This document shows, one piece after another, positions 33,689 to 41,817 of a stretch of DNA of 64,000 nt (position 1 is the stretch's first letter; each line of letters opens with the position of its first letter). The notes below the pieces were generated by a model. That model ran no database searches, was not told where the DNA came from, and saw only the letters and a list, made by a program, of their open reading frames with translations. This DNA comes from Parvibaculum sp002684405 (GTDB lineage: Bacteria > Pseudomonadota > Alphaproteobacteria > Parvibaculales > Parvibaculaceae). Made by a program: the position numbers and the translations under genes. Location of the stretch: assembly GCA_965140395.1 (NCBI GenBank), contig OZ223207.1, forward strand, positions 868,001-932,000, in the 5' to 3' direction.

Positions 33689-34787
33689 GGCTCAGGCGGT
33701 CGCCGGGGTCGCGTTGCAGGCGGCCCGCAAGTTCCAGTTCGATCAGGACCGCGCGCACCGATCCGGGATCGGCGGCGGCCTCGTTCAGCAGGTCGCCAAG
33801 CGGCGTCGGCGTGGGGCCGAGCGCTTCTAGAACACGCAGGCGTATCGCATCGTCAGGCTCTGCGCCCTGCGACGGCTGTGAAAAATCGACATGTTGCGGC
33901 TCTGCTAGGCGTCTATGCGCCTGATGAGGTGCGCCGAGCGCATCCACCACATCTTCTGCCGTTTCCACCAGTATCGCGCCTTGCTTGATGAGGCGGTTCG
34001 CACCGTGTGCGCGCGGGTCGAGCGGCGAGCCGGGCACCGCGCAGACCTCGCGGTTCTGCTCCAGTGCATAGCGCGCCGTGATGAGCGAGCCTGAGCGCAA
34101 CGCGGCTTCCACCACCACCGTTGCGAGCGACAGGCCGGAAATCAGCCGGTTGCGGCGTGGAAAATGGCGTGCCTGTGGGCTCGTGCCGGGCGGCATTTCG
34201 CCGACAAGCAGGCCGTCTTCACCGATGGCTCGTTGCAGTTTCTCGTTTTCAGGCGGGTAGAAAATGTCGAGGCCGCCGGCGACCACCGCGATGGTGCCGC
34301 TTGCCAGCGATGCTTGATGCGCGGCCGTGTCGATGCCGCGCGCAAGACCGGAGGCGACGACATATCCACGTTCGGAAAGACCCTTGGCGATATCGCCCGC
34401 GATCCGCCGTCCCGCGGCGGAGGCGTTGCGCGAGCCGACCATGGCGATGGTGTCGCGTGTCAGAAGCGAGAGGTTTCCCTTCACCGCGACGACCGGCGGC
34501 GGTGGGTCGGTGAGGGCGAGGGGTGGCGGATAATCCGCATCGCCCAGAACGAGAAGTGTGGCGCCGAACTTTTCCAGCGTCGCCATTTCCCGTTCCGCAT
34601 CCGCCGCGCTTGCCACGCGGATGGCGCGCTTGCGTCCTCCGCGCGCGGCGAGGCCGGGCAGGGCGTCGAGCGCGGTTTCGGCGGAACCGAAATGCTCGAG
34701 CAGGTCGCGGAAGGTGACGGGGCCGATATTTTCGCTACGTGCGAGCCGCAGGCGCGCCAGGCGCTCTTCCTGCGGCAGCGGGCTCAC
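33660..34787 (-). CDS. dprA: DNA-processing protein DprA
   Basis: DprA protects incoming single-stranded DNA and loads RecA during natural transformation, and is widespread also in non-competent bacteria. The 375 residues include an N-terminal SAM-like domain. The Rossmann core follows, with TIAMVGSRNASAAGRRIAGDIAKGL near 118-142, VVASGLARGIDTAAHQASL, and GLLVGEMPPGTSP. A C-terminal winged-helix remnant (RLRVLEALGPTPTPLGDLL) completes it. The start is GTG 34785-34787, overlapping the plsY stop as GTGA. Confidence 0.95.
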   Translation of the reverse strand: MSPLPQEERLARLRLARSENIGPVTFRDLLEHFGSAETALDALPGLAARGGRKRAIRVASAADAEREMATLEKFGATLLVLGDADYPPPLALTDPPPPVVAVKGNLSLLTRDTIAMVGSRNASAAGRRIAGDIAKGLSERGYVVASGLARGIDTAAHQASLASGTIAVVAGGLDIFYPPENEKLQRAIGEDGLLVGEMPPGTSPQARHFPRRNRLISGLSLATVVVEAALRSGSLITARYALEQNREVCAVPGSPLDPRAHGANRLIKQGAILVETAEDVVDALGAPHQAHRRLAEPQHVDFSQPSQGAEPDDAIRLRVLEALGPTPTPLGDLLNEAAADPGSVRAVLIELELAGRLQRDPGDRLSLIPPDDRSR

Positions 34788-35443
34788 TGACCCGCCTCGC
34801 TACCGCCGGCTTCGGTCTCTTTTTTCTTTGCCCCGATTTTCGGTTCGGTACCGCTCAGCAGGCGCGCGATGTTTTCGCGGTGCGCCCAGTAGATCAGCAC
34901 CACAAGCGGCACGGAAAGCGCCACGAGCTGCCATTGGTCCAGCCAGGCGAGATAGAGCGGCGTCAGCAGCGCGGCGACGAGTGCGGAGAGCGAGGAGTAG
35001 CGGCCGAGAACCGCCACGGCGAGCCATGTTGCGCAGAACAGGAGGCCGATGGGCCAGTAGAGCGCCAGCAATATGCCGATGAAGACGGCGACCCCTTTAC
35101 CGCCCTTGAATTTGAGCCATACCGGGTAGAGATGACCGAGAAAGGCGCCGATGCCCGCCAGCCCCGCCATGGTGACGGGGTGGGCGCCGAATTCGCGCAT
35201 GATGAGGACGGCGGCAATGCCCTTGCCAGCATCGCCGAGAAGCGTCCCGGCGGCGACCCAGCGATTGCCCGTGCGCAGCGCGTTTGTCGCGCCGATACTG
35301 CCCGAGCCGATGTCGCGAATGTCGCCCAGGCCCGCGATACGGGTCAGCAGCAGGCCGAAGGGGATCGACCCCAGCAGATATCCGACGATCAGCGCGCCGG
35401 CGAGCCACGGCCCGTCGGTCGCCAGCGTAACCCCCTCGAACAT
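34784..35443 (-). CDS. plsY: Glycerol-3-phosphate acyltransferase PlsY
   Basis: PlsY transfers acyl groups from acyl-phosphate to glycerol-3-phosphate at the inner membrane, the first step of phospholipid synthesis in the PlsX/PlsY route. The 219 residues have about five membrane segments. The three conserved motifs are visible: GSIPFGLLLTRIAGLGDIRDIGSGSIGATN (near 27-56), the Gly-rich KFKGGKGVAV (near 113-122), and HRENIARLLSGTEPKIG. The last ~20 residues are Lys/Glu-rich. Its start lies two bases after the dihydroorotase stop. Confidence 0.96.
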   Translation of the reverse strand: MFEGVTLATDGPWLAGALIVGYLLGSIPFGLLLTRIAGLGDIRDIGSGSIGATNALRTGNRWVAAGTLLGDAGKGIAAVLIMREFGAHPVTMAGLAGIGAFLGHLYPVWLKFKGGKGVAVFIGILLALYWPIGLLFCATWLAVAVLGRYSSLSALVAALLTPLYLAWLDQWQLVALSVPLVVLIYWAHRENIARLLSGTEPKIGAKKKETEAGGSEAGQ

Positions 35444-35445
35444 GC

Positions 35446-36741
35446 TTAGCCCTCTTCCCCGTGAACGAAAACCATCCGGCCGCCGACAATAGTCCGCAAA
35501 ACGCGGCCTTGAAAGCGCCGGTCCTCGAAGGGTGTGTTCTTGGAAACGGATTTGAGCGCTTCCGGCTTCAACTGCCAGGGCATATCCGTGTCGATGAGGA
35601 TGAGGTCGGCGGGCAGGCCGGCGGCAAGCCGTCCTGTACCCAGGTCCAGCAGGTCGGCGGGCACATGGGTCATGGTGTCGAGCAGGCGCGCGAGCGGCAC
35701 GTCGCCGGAATGGACGAGGGCGAGCCCCGCCGCCAGCAGCGTTTCAAGCCCGATGGCGCCGAAATTGGCTTCTTCGAAGGGACGGCGTTTGACATCGGCG
35801 TCCTGCGGATCGTGACCGGAGACGATGACGTCGATCGTGCCGTCGGCCAGCCCGGCGACGAGGGCCTGGCGGTCTTGCTCGCTGCGAAGCGGCGGCGAGA
35901 GCTTGAAAAAGGTCCGGTAGCCCTGAATGTCGAACTCGTTGAGCTGCAGATGAGCCGCCGAGACGCCGCAGGTGACCGGCAATCCTCGGTTTTTCGCCGC
36001 GCGGATGATCTCGACCGAGGCTTCGCAGGAAATCTGCGCGATGTGGAGGCGTCCGCCGGTGAGTTCCATGAGGCGCAGATCGCGCTCGATCATGATGGTT
36101 TCGGCGGCAGCCGGGATGCCGGGCAGGCCCCAGCGGCTGGACAATTCGCCTTCATGCATGACACCGCTGGCCAGGCTCGGTTCTTCGGCATGCTGCACCA
36201 GCAAGGCGTCGAAGAGCTTTGCGTAGGACATGGCGCGGCGAACGACCTGCGCATTGGCGACCGCCTTGTCGCCATCGGTGAAGGCGACCGCGCCTGCTTC
36301 CTTCAGCAGGCCGATCTCCGTCATCTCCTGTCCCTTGAGGCCCTTGGTCAGCGCCGCCATGGGATGGACATTGACGATGGCGGTATCGCGCGCGCGGCGT
36401 TCCATGAAATCGACCAGCGCCACATCGTCGATCACCGGATCGGTATTCGGCATGACGATAACGGTGGTGACACCGCCCGCCGCCGCCGCCTGGCTGGTGA
36501 GCGCCAGCGTTTCGCGGTGTTCCGCGCCGGGCTCGCCGGTAAAGACACGCATGTCGACGAGGCCGGGGCAGAGGACCTTGCCGCCGCACTCCACCGTTTC
36601 CACGCCTTCCGGCACGCCGTCATTGAAAAGATCGGGGCCCAGATCGACGATCTTGCCGTCCTCTACCAGCAGGTTTCCGATCTGGTCGTAGCCGCTTGCC
36701 GGGTCGAGGAGGCGTGCATTGACGAAGGCGGTGCGGGTCAT
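35446..36741 (-). CDS. Dihydroorotase-like protein lacking zinc ligands (pseudo-DHOase)
   Basis: A 431-residue amidohydrolase-fold protein of the PyrC type, in an operon with pyrB. The metal-binding residues are altered. Where active enzymes read D-x-H-x-H the sequence is PGLVDMRVFTGEPGAEH. The HIAH-type strand reads LHIAQIS, and the catalytic TDHAPH block reads VSGHDPQDAD. The Lys in HPMAALTKG is kept. By analogy with Pseudomonas PyrC', an inactive homologue may be needed to assemble or stabilise aspartate carbamoyltransferase. An active dihydroorotase must then be encoded elsewhere. It overlaps pyrB by ATGA. Confidence 0.88.
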   Translation of the reverse strand: MTRTAFVNARLLDPASGYDQIGNLLVEDGKIVDLGPDLFNDGVPEGVETVECGGKVLCPGLVDMRVFTGEPGAEHRETLALTSQAAAAGGVTTVIVMPNTDPVIDDVALVDFMERRARDTAIVNVHPMAALTKGLKGQEMTEIGLLKEAGAVAFTDGDKAVANAQVVRRAMSYAKLFDALLVQHAEEPSLASGVMHEGELSSRWGLPGIPAAAETIMIERDLRLMELTGGRLHIAQISCEASVEIIRAAKNRGLPVTCGVSAAHLQLNEFDIQGYRTFFKLSPPLRSEQDRQALVAGLADGTIDVIVSGHDPQDADVKRRPFEEANFGAIGLETLLAAGLALVHSGDVPLARLLDTMTHVPADLLDLGTGRLAAGLPADLILIDTDMPWQLKPEALKSVSKNTPFEDRRFQGRVLRTIVGGRMVFVHGEEG

Positions 36742-37721
36742 TTCGCAGTCTCCGCCGTGTCGGGATCGTTGGGCAGGTTGCGCGCCAGTGCGTCGAGCAC
36801 GGCCATGCGCACCGCCACGCCCATTTCCACCTGTTCGCGGATCAGGCTGCGGTGAATGTCGTCGGCGACCGCGCTGTCGATTTCGACGCCGCGGTTCATC
36901 GGGCCTGGATGCATGACGAGCGCGTCGGGCTTGGCGGCGGAGAGCTTGTCGTAGTCGAGGCCGTAATAGCGGAAATATTCGCGCTGCGAGGGTACGTAGG
37001 AGCCCGCCATGCGCTCAAGCTGCAGGCGGAGCATCATCACGATGTCGCAATCCTCCAGCCCCTTCTTCATGTCGTGGAATATCTCCACGCCGAAGCGCTC
37101 GATGCCGGTGGGCATCAGCGTGGGCGGGCCGATGACGCGGACGCGCGCGCCCATGGTCTGCAGCAGCAGGATGTTGGAGCGCGCGACGCGGCTGTGCAGG
37201 ATGTCGCCGCAGATCGCGACCTGAAGGCCCTGCAGCGTTCCTTTGCGGCGGCGGATGGTCAGCGCGTCGAGCAGGGCCTGTGTCGGATGTTCATGCGCGC
37301 CGTCGCCCGCATTCACCACCGAGCAGGAGACTTTCTGCGAGAGAAGCTCCACCGCGCCGGAATTCTGGTGCCGCACCACGATCATGTCCGGGTGCATGGC
37401 ATTGAGCGTGACCGCCGTGTCGATCAGCGTTTCGCCCTTCTTTACGGAGGATGTGCCGACCGACATGTTCATCACATCGGCGCCGAGCCGCTTGCCCGCC
37501 AGCTCGAAGGAGCTTTGCGTGCGCGTGGAGGCTTCGAAGAAGAGGTTGATCTGGGTCCGGCCCCTGAGTACGGCTCCCTTTTTATCGATCCGCCGGTTCT
37601 GCTCGACATAGGTGTCGGCAAGGTCCAACAGGGCGGTGATGTCTTGGGGAGAAAGCCCCTCGATCCCGATCAGATGACGATGCGGGAAGATGGGGGCGGG
37701 GGATGTTTCCAGACTGCTCAT
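36738..37721 (-). CDS. pyrB: Aspartate carbamoyltransferase catalytic chain
   Basis: PyrB joins carbamoyl phosphate to aspartate in pyrimidine synthesis. The 327 residues contain the carbamoyl-phosphate motif FFEASTRTQSSFELAGKRLG near residues 62-81, the swinging-loop SVKKGET, and VNAGDGAHEHPTQALLDALTI near 140-160. Arg and Pro-rich aspartate-site elements (SYVPSQREYFRYYG; MHPGPMNRGVEID) are near the C-terminus. The start at 37721 (MSSLETS) is chosen over an upstream ATG at 37760. Its stop overlaps the start of the dihydroorotase-like gene, which fits a physical complex between the products. Confidence 0.96.
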   Translation of the reverse strand: MSSLETSPAPIFPHRHLIGIEGLSPQDITALLDLADTYVEQNRRIDKKGAVLRGRTQINLFFEASTRTQSSFELAGKRLGADVMNMSVGTSSVKKGETLIDTAVTLNAMHPDMIVVRHQNSGAVELLSQKVSCSVVNAGDGAHEHPTQALLDALTIRRRKGTLQGLQVAICGDILHSRVARSNILLLQTMGARVRVIGPPTLMPTGIERFGVEIFHDMKKGLEDCDIVMMLRLQLERMAGSYVPSQREYFRYYGLDYDKLSAAKPDALVMHPGPMNRGVEIDSAVADDIHRSLIREQVEMGVAVRMAVLDALARNLPNDPDTAETAK

Positions 37722-37858
37722 TAAAGCCGAATGTATAGGTGCGATTCCCGGTTCCAGCAAGGAACAATCTCGGTTTTGGCTGCGTCCTTTCGCGTGGGTT
37801 GCGTAGGGGGTGACGTTGGGTCTCCAATGGGCCTCAAAATGTTAGGAGGTGGCCCAAA

Positions 37859-39547
37859 ATGACCAATCCCGAGTTCGAGCCTGAGGCATTCGCGACCCAT
37901 GAGGTGTTCAACCAGCCGCCGGCGCTGGAAAACTACAACCTCTTCACCAGCGATATTGCGCTGCGGGAGACTATCGCTCGGGAAGGCGGCGGGGCCGCGG
38001 AAGACAATCTGACGGCTTTTGGCGGCAGGATCGGCACCTCCGGGGTGATCGATCTGGGGCGGCAGGCGAACGCCTATCTGCCTGTCCTGAAGAGCTTCGA
38101 CCGTTTCGGCCATCGCATCGACCGGGTGGAGTTCCACCCCTCCTATCATCAGCTGATGTCGCTTTCGGTGGCGCAGGGGCTTCATGGCAGCCCGTGGGAC
38201 CATTTGAAGGACGGGTCGGCGCCGAAGAAGGGCGCCATCGTCTCGCGGCTTGCCGGCACCTACATGATGAGCCAGATCGAGGCCGGTCACGGCTGTCCCA
38301 TCACCATGACCAATGCGGCGGTGCCCGCGCTGATGTTCCAGCCCAGCCTTGCGGAGGAGTGGCTCCCGCGCATCCTGTCGCGCGACTACGATCCGTCCTT
38401 CAAGCCTGCGAGCGAGAAGACCGGCGTTACCTTCGGCATGGGGATGACGGAAAAGCAGGGCGGCACGGATGTGCGCGCCAACACGACCCATGCGCAGCCG
38501 GTGAATGGCGGCGGGCCGGGCGCGGAATATCGCATTACCGGGCATAAATGGTTTTTCTCCGCACCCATGTGCGATGCGTTTCTCGTGCTCGCACAGGCGC
38601 CGAACGGGCTTTCCTGTTTCCTCATGCCGCGCTTCACGCCGGACGGCGAGCCGAACCGCATTCGTATCCAGCGCCTGAAGGAGAAGGTAGGCAACAAGTC
38701 CAATGCCTCTTCGGAAGTCGAGTTCCAGGCGGCGGCGGGTTGGCTCATCGGTGAGGAAGGCCGTGGCGTGCGCAACATCATCGAGATGGCGACCTATACG
38801 CGGCTCGATTGCGCGGTGGCGACGGCGGGCATGATGCGGCAGGCGGTGGCGCAGGCCGTGCATCATTGTTCCTATCGCCGTGTCTTCCAGAAGCATCTGA
38901 TCGACCAGCCGCTCATGTCGGGCGTGCTGGCGGATCTGGCACTCGAAACGGAGGCGGCGACGGCGCTCTCCTTCCGGGTGGCGCGGTCCTTCGACGAAGC
39001 CTTCACCGACGAGCAGGAAGCCGCCTATCGCCGCATCATGACGCCGGTCGCGAAATACTGGGTCTGCAAGCGTGCGCCGAACCTTGCCTATGAGGCGATG
39101 GAGTGTCTCGGCGGCAACGGTTATGTGGAAGAGGGCATTGCGGGCCGTATCTATCGCGAGATGCCGGTGAATGCGATCTGGGAGGGCTCGGGCAACGTCA
39201 TGTGCCTCGACGTCTTACGCGCGCTGGGCCGCGAGCCGGAGGCGCTCGATGTGGTCTTCGCCGAGTTCGAAGCCGCGAAGGGCGCCAATGCGCATTACGA
39301 CAAGGCGGTGGATTTGCTGAAGCAGCAATTCACCGACATCGGTACGCTGGAAATGCGCGCCCGTACGGTGGTGGAGGATATGGCCAAGGTCGCGGCGGCG
39401 TCGGTGCTGGTGAAGCATGCGCCGGACTATGTGTCAGACGCCTTCTGCGCAACGCGCCTCAACCGCGACTGGGGCGATCTCTACGGCACGCTGCCGGAGG
39501 GCGTGGATCAGCGCGCGATCATCGATAGGTCGCGGCCGATGGCGTAG
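37859..39547 (+). CDS. AidB-like acyl-CoA dehydrogenase
   Basis: A 562-residue FAD-dependent acyl-CoA dehydrogenase-fold protein. The extended N-terminal domain (residues ~1-180, HEVFNQPPALENYNLFTSD) is typical of AidB/ACAD11-like members. FAD-binding elements are GMGMTEKQGGTDVRANTT near 195-212 and ITGHKWFFSAPMCDAF. The C-terminal region has ECLGGNGYVEEG and NAIWEGSGNVMCLDVLRAL. AidB in E. coli takes part in the adaptive response to alkylation; many homologues instead act on acyl-CoAs. GGAGG stands ten bases before the ATG. Confidence 0.9.
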   Translation: MTNPEFEPEAFATHEVFNQPPALENYNLFTSDIALRETIAREGGGAAEDNLTAFGGRIGTSGVIDLGRQANAYLPVLKSFDRFGHRIDRVEFHPSYHQLMSLSVAQGLHGSPWDHLKDGSAPKKGAIVSRLAGTYMMSQIEAGHGCPITMTNAAVPALMFQPSLAEEWLPRILSRDYDPSFKPASEKTGVTFGMGMTEKQGGTDVRANTTHAQPVNGGGPGAEYRITGHKWFFSAPMCDAFLVLAQAPNGLSCFLMPRFTPDGEPNRIRIQRLKEKVGNKSNASSEVEFQAAAGWLIGEEGRGVRNIIEMATYTRLDCAVATAGMMRQAVAQAVHHCSYRRVFQKHLIDQPLMSGVLADLALETEAATALSFRVARSFDEAFTDEQEAAYRRIMTPVAKYWVCKRAPNLAYEAMECLGGNGYVEEGIAGRIYREMPVNAIWEGSGNVMCLDVLRALGREPEALDVVFAEFEAAKGANAHYDKAVDLLKQQFTDIGTLEMRARTVVEDMAKVAAASVLVKHAPDYVSDAFCATRLNRDWGDLYGTLPEGVDQRAIIDRSRPMA

Positions 39548-39591
39548 TTTTTTGATGCGTCATAGCCCGGCCCTCCTTGAACGTGAAGGTG

Positions 39592-39660
39592 GCTGCCCAT
39601 CCACGTCTTTCTTTTTTGGACGCAAAGACGTGGATGCCCCGCATGAAGCGGGGCATGACG
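39592..39660. repeat. REP-like palindromic element
   Basis: Two nested inverted repeats in a non-coding gap: CCACGTCTTT (39601-39610) with AAAGACGTGG (39624-39633), then ATGCCCCGC (39634-39642) with GCGGGGCAT (39648-39656), followed by GACGG. The second palindrome has the look of dispersed alphaproteobacterial repeats of the form tggatgCCCCGC...GCGGGGcatgacgg. Only one copy occurs in this window. Either hairpin could also stop transcription after the acyl-CoA dehydrogenase. Confidence 0.5.
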
Positions 39661-39674
39661 GCATTGGAATGTTG

Positions 39675-39851
39675 TTAGCTGTTGTCTTCTGTCGGAGCGC
39701 CGGGCCCGTTTTTCTTGATGGACTCGATGGCGTTCAGCGCGCCTGCCTTTGCTGAATAGCCTTCGGTCGAAAAAATCACTTCGCCATTGTATTTGAAACG
39801 AACTCGAAACTCGCCAGCCTTGTCCTTGTAAATTTCGAACTTGTGAGCCAT
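39675..39851 (-). CDS. YegP-like DUF1508 protein
   Basis: A 58-residue protein made of one DUF1508 unit: MAHKFEIYKDKAGEFRVRFKYNGEVIFSTEGYSAKAGALNAIESIKKN. E. coli YegP has two such units, so this is the single-unit form. It is a small soluble alpha/beta protein of unknown role. A start 25 codons upstream is open but lies before any ribosome site; GAAAGGGAT precedes the chosen ATG. Confidence 0.88.
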   Translation of the reverse strand: MAHKFEIYKDKAGEFRVRFKYNGEVIFSTEGYSAKAGALNAIESIKKNGPGAPTEDNS

Positions 39852-39939
39852 CGAAAATCCCTTTCGTTTTGAAACGGCGTCAGGGCACCGCGGGGATATT
39901 CTTCGGCACAAAGAGACGGGGCGCAAACCTTTTTGGGTG

Positions 39940-40854
39940 TTACCCCAATAACCACAGCATCAGCGGCATCGTGATGGCGGCGAGGATCGTGCCGCCGGTG
40001 ATGAGGCTTGCCATCAGCGTGGCGTCGCCGCCGAGCTGGCGCGCGAGGATGTAGGACGATGTCGCGCCCGGCACAGCGCCGCAGACCAGCACGACAAGGC
40101 GCGGCAGGCCGGTGACGCCGAAGACATAGCACCAGCCCATCATCATTAGCGGCATGGCGATAAGGCGCAGCCCGCTCGTCAGCAGCACGATCCATTTCGT
40201 GTCGAAAGCGTGTGCCGGCTTCAGCCCGGCGCCGATGGCGATGAGACCGATGGTGAGTGCCGCCTTGCCGAGAATGTCGAGCGTCGGGTCGAGCGGGCCG
40301 GGGAGGCCGATCCCCGAGACGTTGAGCGCGATCCCGGCCGCGCAGGCGAGGATGAGCGGGTTCTTGATGAGCAATCGTCCCACCGTGCCGAGACCGGCCG
40401 GCGTGTCGCCCGCATAGCGCGTCAGGATGAGAACGGAGAGCACATTCACGGCGGGCACCAGCACCGCGAAACCGACCGCGGCGAGCGCTACGCCTTCATG
40501 ACCGTAAAAGGAGGCAATGGCCGCCAGCGCCACGAAGCCGTTCCAGCGCGCCGCGCCCTGAAAGACGGAGGAGAATTGCGGGCCGGTCAGCGGCAATATC
40601 TGCTTCAGCACCATCAGCAGTACGACCATGCTCGCAAGCCCCGCGGCCAGTGCGGATGCCATCGGCCCGATGTCATAGGGGCCGAGATCGGCCACGGCGA
40701 GCGTGCGGCAGAGGAGGGCGGGGAAGAAGATGTAATAGGTCAGCTTGTCCAGCGGTGCCCAGATCTCATCACCCAGAAAATCCATCCGCTTGATGGTCCA
40801 GCCGAGCGCAATGACGAGGAAGACGGGAATGAGGGCGTTGAGGATCTGGAGCAT
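39940..40854 (-). CDS. AEC-family transporter (auxin efflux carrier superfamily)
   Basis: A 304-residue inner-membrane protein with about ten hydrophobic segments in two five-helix halves, opening MLQILNALIPVFLVIALGWTIKRMDFL. The helix-break motifs NPLILACAAGIALNVSGIGLPGPL and GAVPGATSSYILARQLGGDATLMASLI are characteristic of the AEC/malonate-permease family. Substrates of bacterial members are usually organic acids. It lies upstream of yegP and 18 bases after the ruvX stop, so it may be transcribed with ruvX. Confidence 0.9.
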   Translation of the reverse strand: MLQILNALIPVFLVIALGWTIKRMDFLGDEIWAPLDKLTYYIFFPALLCRTLAVADLGPYDIGPMASALAAGLASMVVLLMVLKQILPLTGPQFSSVFQGAARWNGFVALAAIASFYGHEGVALAAVGFAVLVPAVNVLSVLILTRYAGDTPAGLGTVGRLLIKNPLILACAAGIALNVSGIGLPGPLDPTLDILGKAALTIGLIAIGAGLKPAHAFDTKWIVLLTSGLRLIAMPLMMMGWCYVFGVTGLPRLVVLVCGAVPGATSSYILARQLGGDATLMASLITGGTILAAITMPLMLWLLG

Positions 40855-40872
40855 GATCTGCTTCTTGTTGTT

Positions 40873-41343
40873 CTAGAGGTTCCGCAGCCGGTCGAGCGCT
40901 CCCTGAAGGATGTGCGCGGCGGCCATCTTGTCCACCAGCTCGGCGCGGCGGGCGCGGCTGGTATCGGCTTCGAGCAGGGTGCGGGTGACGGCCTGGGTGG
41001 ACATGCGCTCGTCCTGAAAGACGACCGGGAGCCCGGTCAGCTTTTCCAGATTGCGGACGAAGGCGCGGGTGGACTGGCAGCGCGGGCCCTCCGTGCCATC
41101 CATATTGAGCGGCAGGCCCACCACGAGCGCGGCGACCTCATATTGGGTGGCCAGGGTGAGAAGGCGTTCCGCATCGGCGGTGAATTTGGTCCGCTTGATG
41201 GTTTCGAGCGGTGAGGCGACGAAAAGCGAGACGTCGGAGAGGGCCAGACCGATGGTTTTGGTGCCGAGATCGAGCCCCATCAGCCGGCTGTTGCGCCCCA
41301 GACGGGCTTTCAGCTCTTCCAGCGTGGTTATATTGCCGCTCAA
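40873..41343 (-). CDS. ruvX: RuvX/YqgF Holliday-junction resolvase-like nuclease
   Basis: A 156-residue RNase H-fold protein. LMGLDLGTKTIGLALSD (residues 18-34) carries the first catalytic Asp. VVGLPLNMDGTEGPRCQSTRAFV near 95-117 and VVFQDERMSTQAVTRTLLE near 127 supply the Glu and further residues, and the final Asp is in LVDKMAAAHILQG. E. coli YqgF acts in 16S rRNA 5' processing; RuvX activity on junctions is described elsewhere. It is divergent from gatC across 181 bases. Confidence 0.94.
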   Translation of the reverse strand: MSGNITTLEELKARLGRNSRLMGLDLGTKTIGLALSDVSLFVASPLETIKRTKFTADAERLLTLATQYEVAALVVGLPLNMDGTEGPRCQSTRAFVRNLEKLTGLPVVFQDERMSTQAVTRTLLEADTSRARRAELVDKMAAAHILQGALDRLRNL

Positions 41344-41524
41344 AGCCGCTAAATCCCCAAAAATTCAAGCCGAAATGGCCTTTGTCGCGGGCGGACAATA
41401 GGCGGCGTTGCGGCTTCGGCCAAGGCTTTGTTATGTTGCCGCCGATTCAAGCGAGAACCGGGCGCATGCGGGGCTTTCACGGCTTTCCTTCGCCCGCTCT
41501 CCTAACCCCAACAAAGGCAGGCCT

Positions 41525-41812
41525 ATGTCGGTCGATCAGAACACCGTCCGGCACATCGCCCGGCTTGCGCGGATTGCCGTGCGGGACGATGAGCTGGAAC
41601 ATCTCGCCAAGGAACTCAACAGCATCCTCGACTGGGTGGAACAGCTCGGCGAACTCGACACCTCCGATGTCGAGCCGATGACCAGCGCCGTGGAAACCAC
41701 GATGAAGATGCGCGAGGACGAGGTCACGTTCGGCAATCTGCAGGACGAGGTCACGCGCAACGCGCCTGCGTCCGAAGACGGCTTCTATGTCGTCCCGAAA
41801 GTGGTGGAGTAA
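41525..41812 (+). CDS. gatC: Glutamyl/aspartyl-tRNA amidotransferase subunit C
   Basis: The 95-residue GatC stabilises GatA in the tRNA-dependent amidotransferase, which makes Gln-tRNA(Gln) and/or Asn-tRNA(Asn) from mischarged precursors. It shows the family's paired N-terminal helices (VRHIARLARIAVRDDELEHLAKELNSILDWVEQL) and the extended C-terminal arm ending ASEDGFYVVPKVVE. The start at ATG 41525 gives the usual length. GatA begins five bases after the stop. Confidence 0.95.
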   Translation: MSVDQNTVRHIARLARIAVRDDELEHLAKELNSILDWVEQLGELDTSDVEPMTSAVETTMKMREDEVTFGNLQDEVTRNAPASEDGFYVVPKVVE

Positions 41813-41817
41813 GGCGC

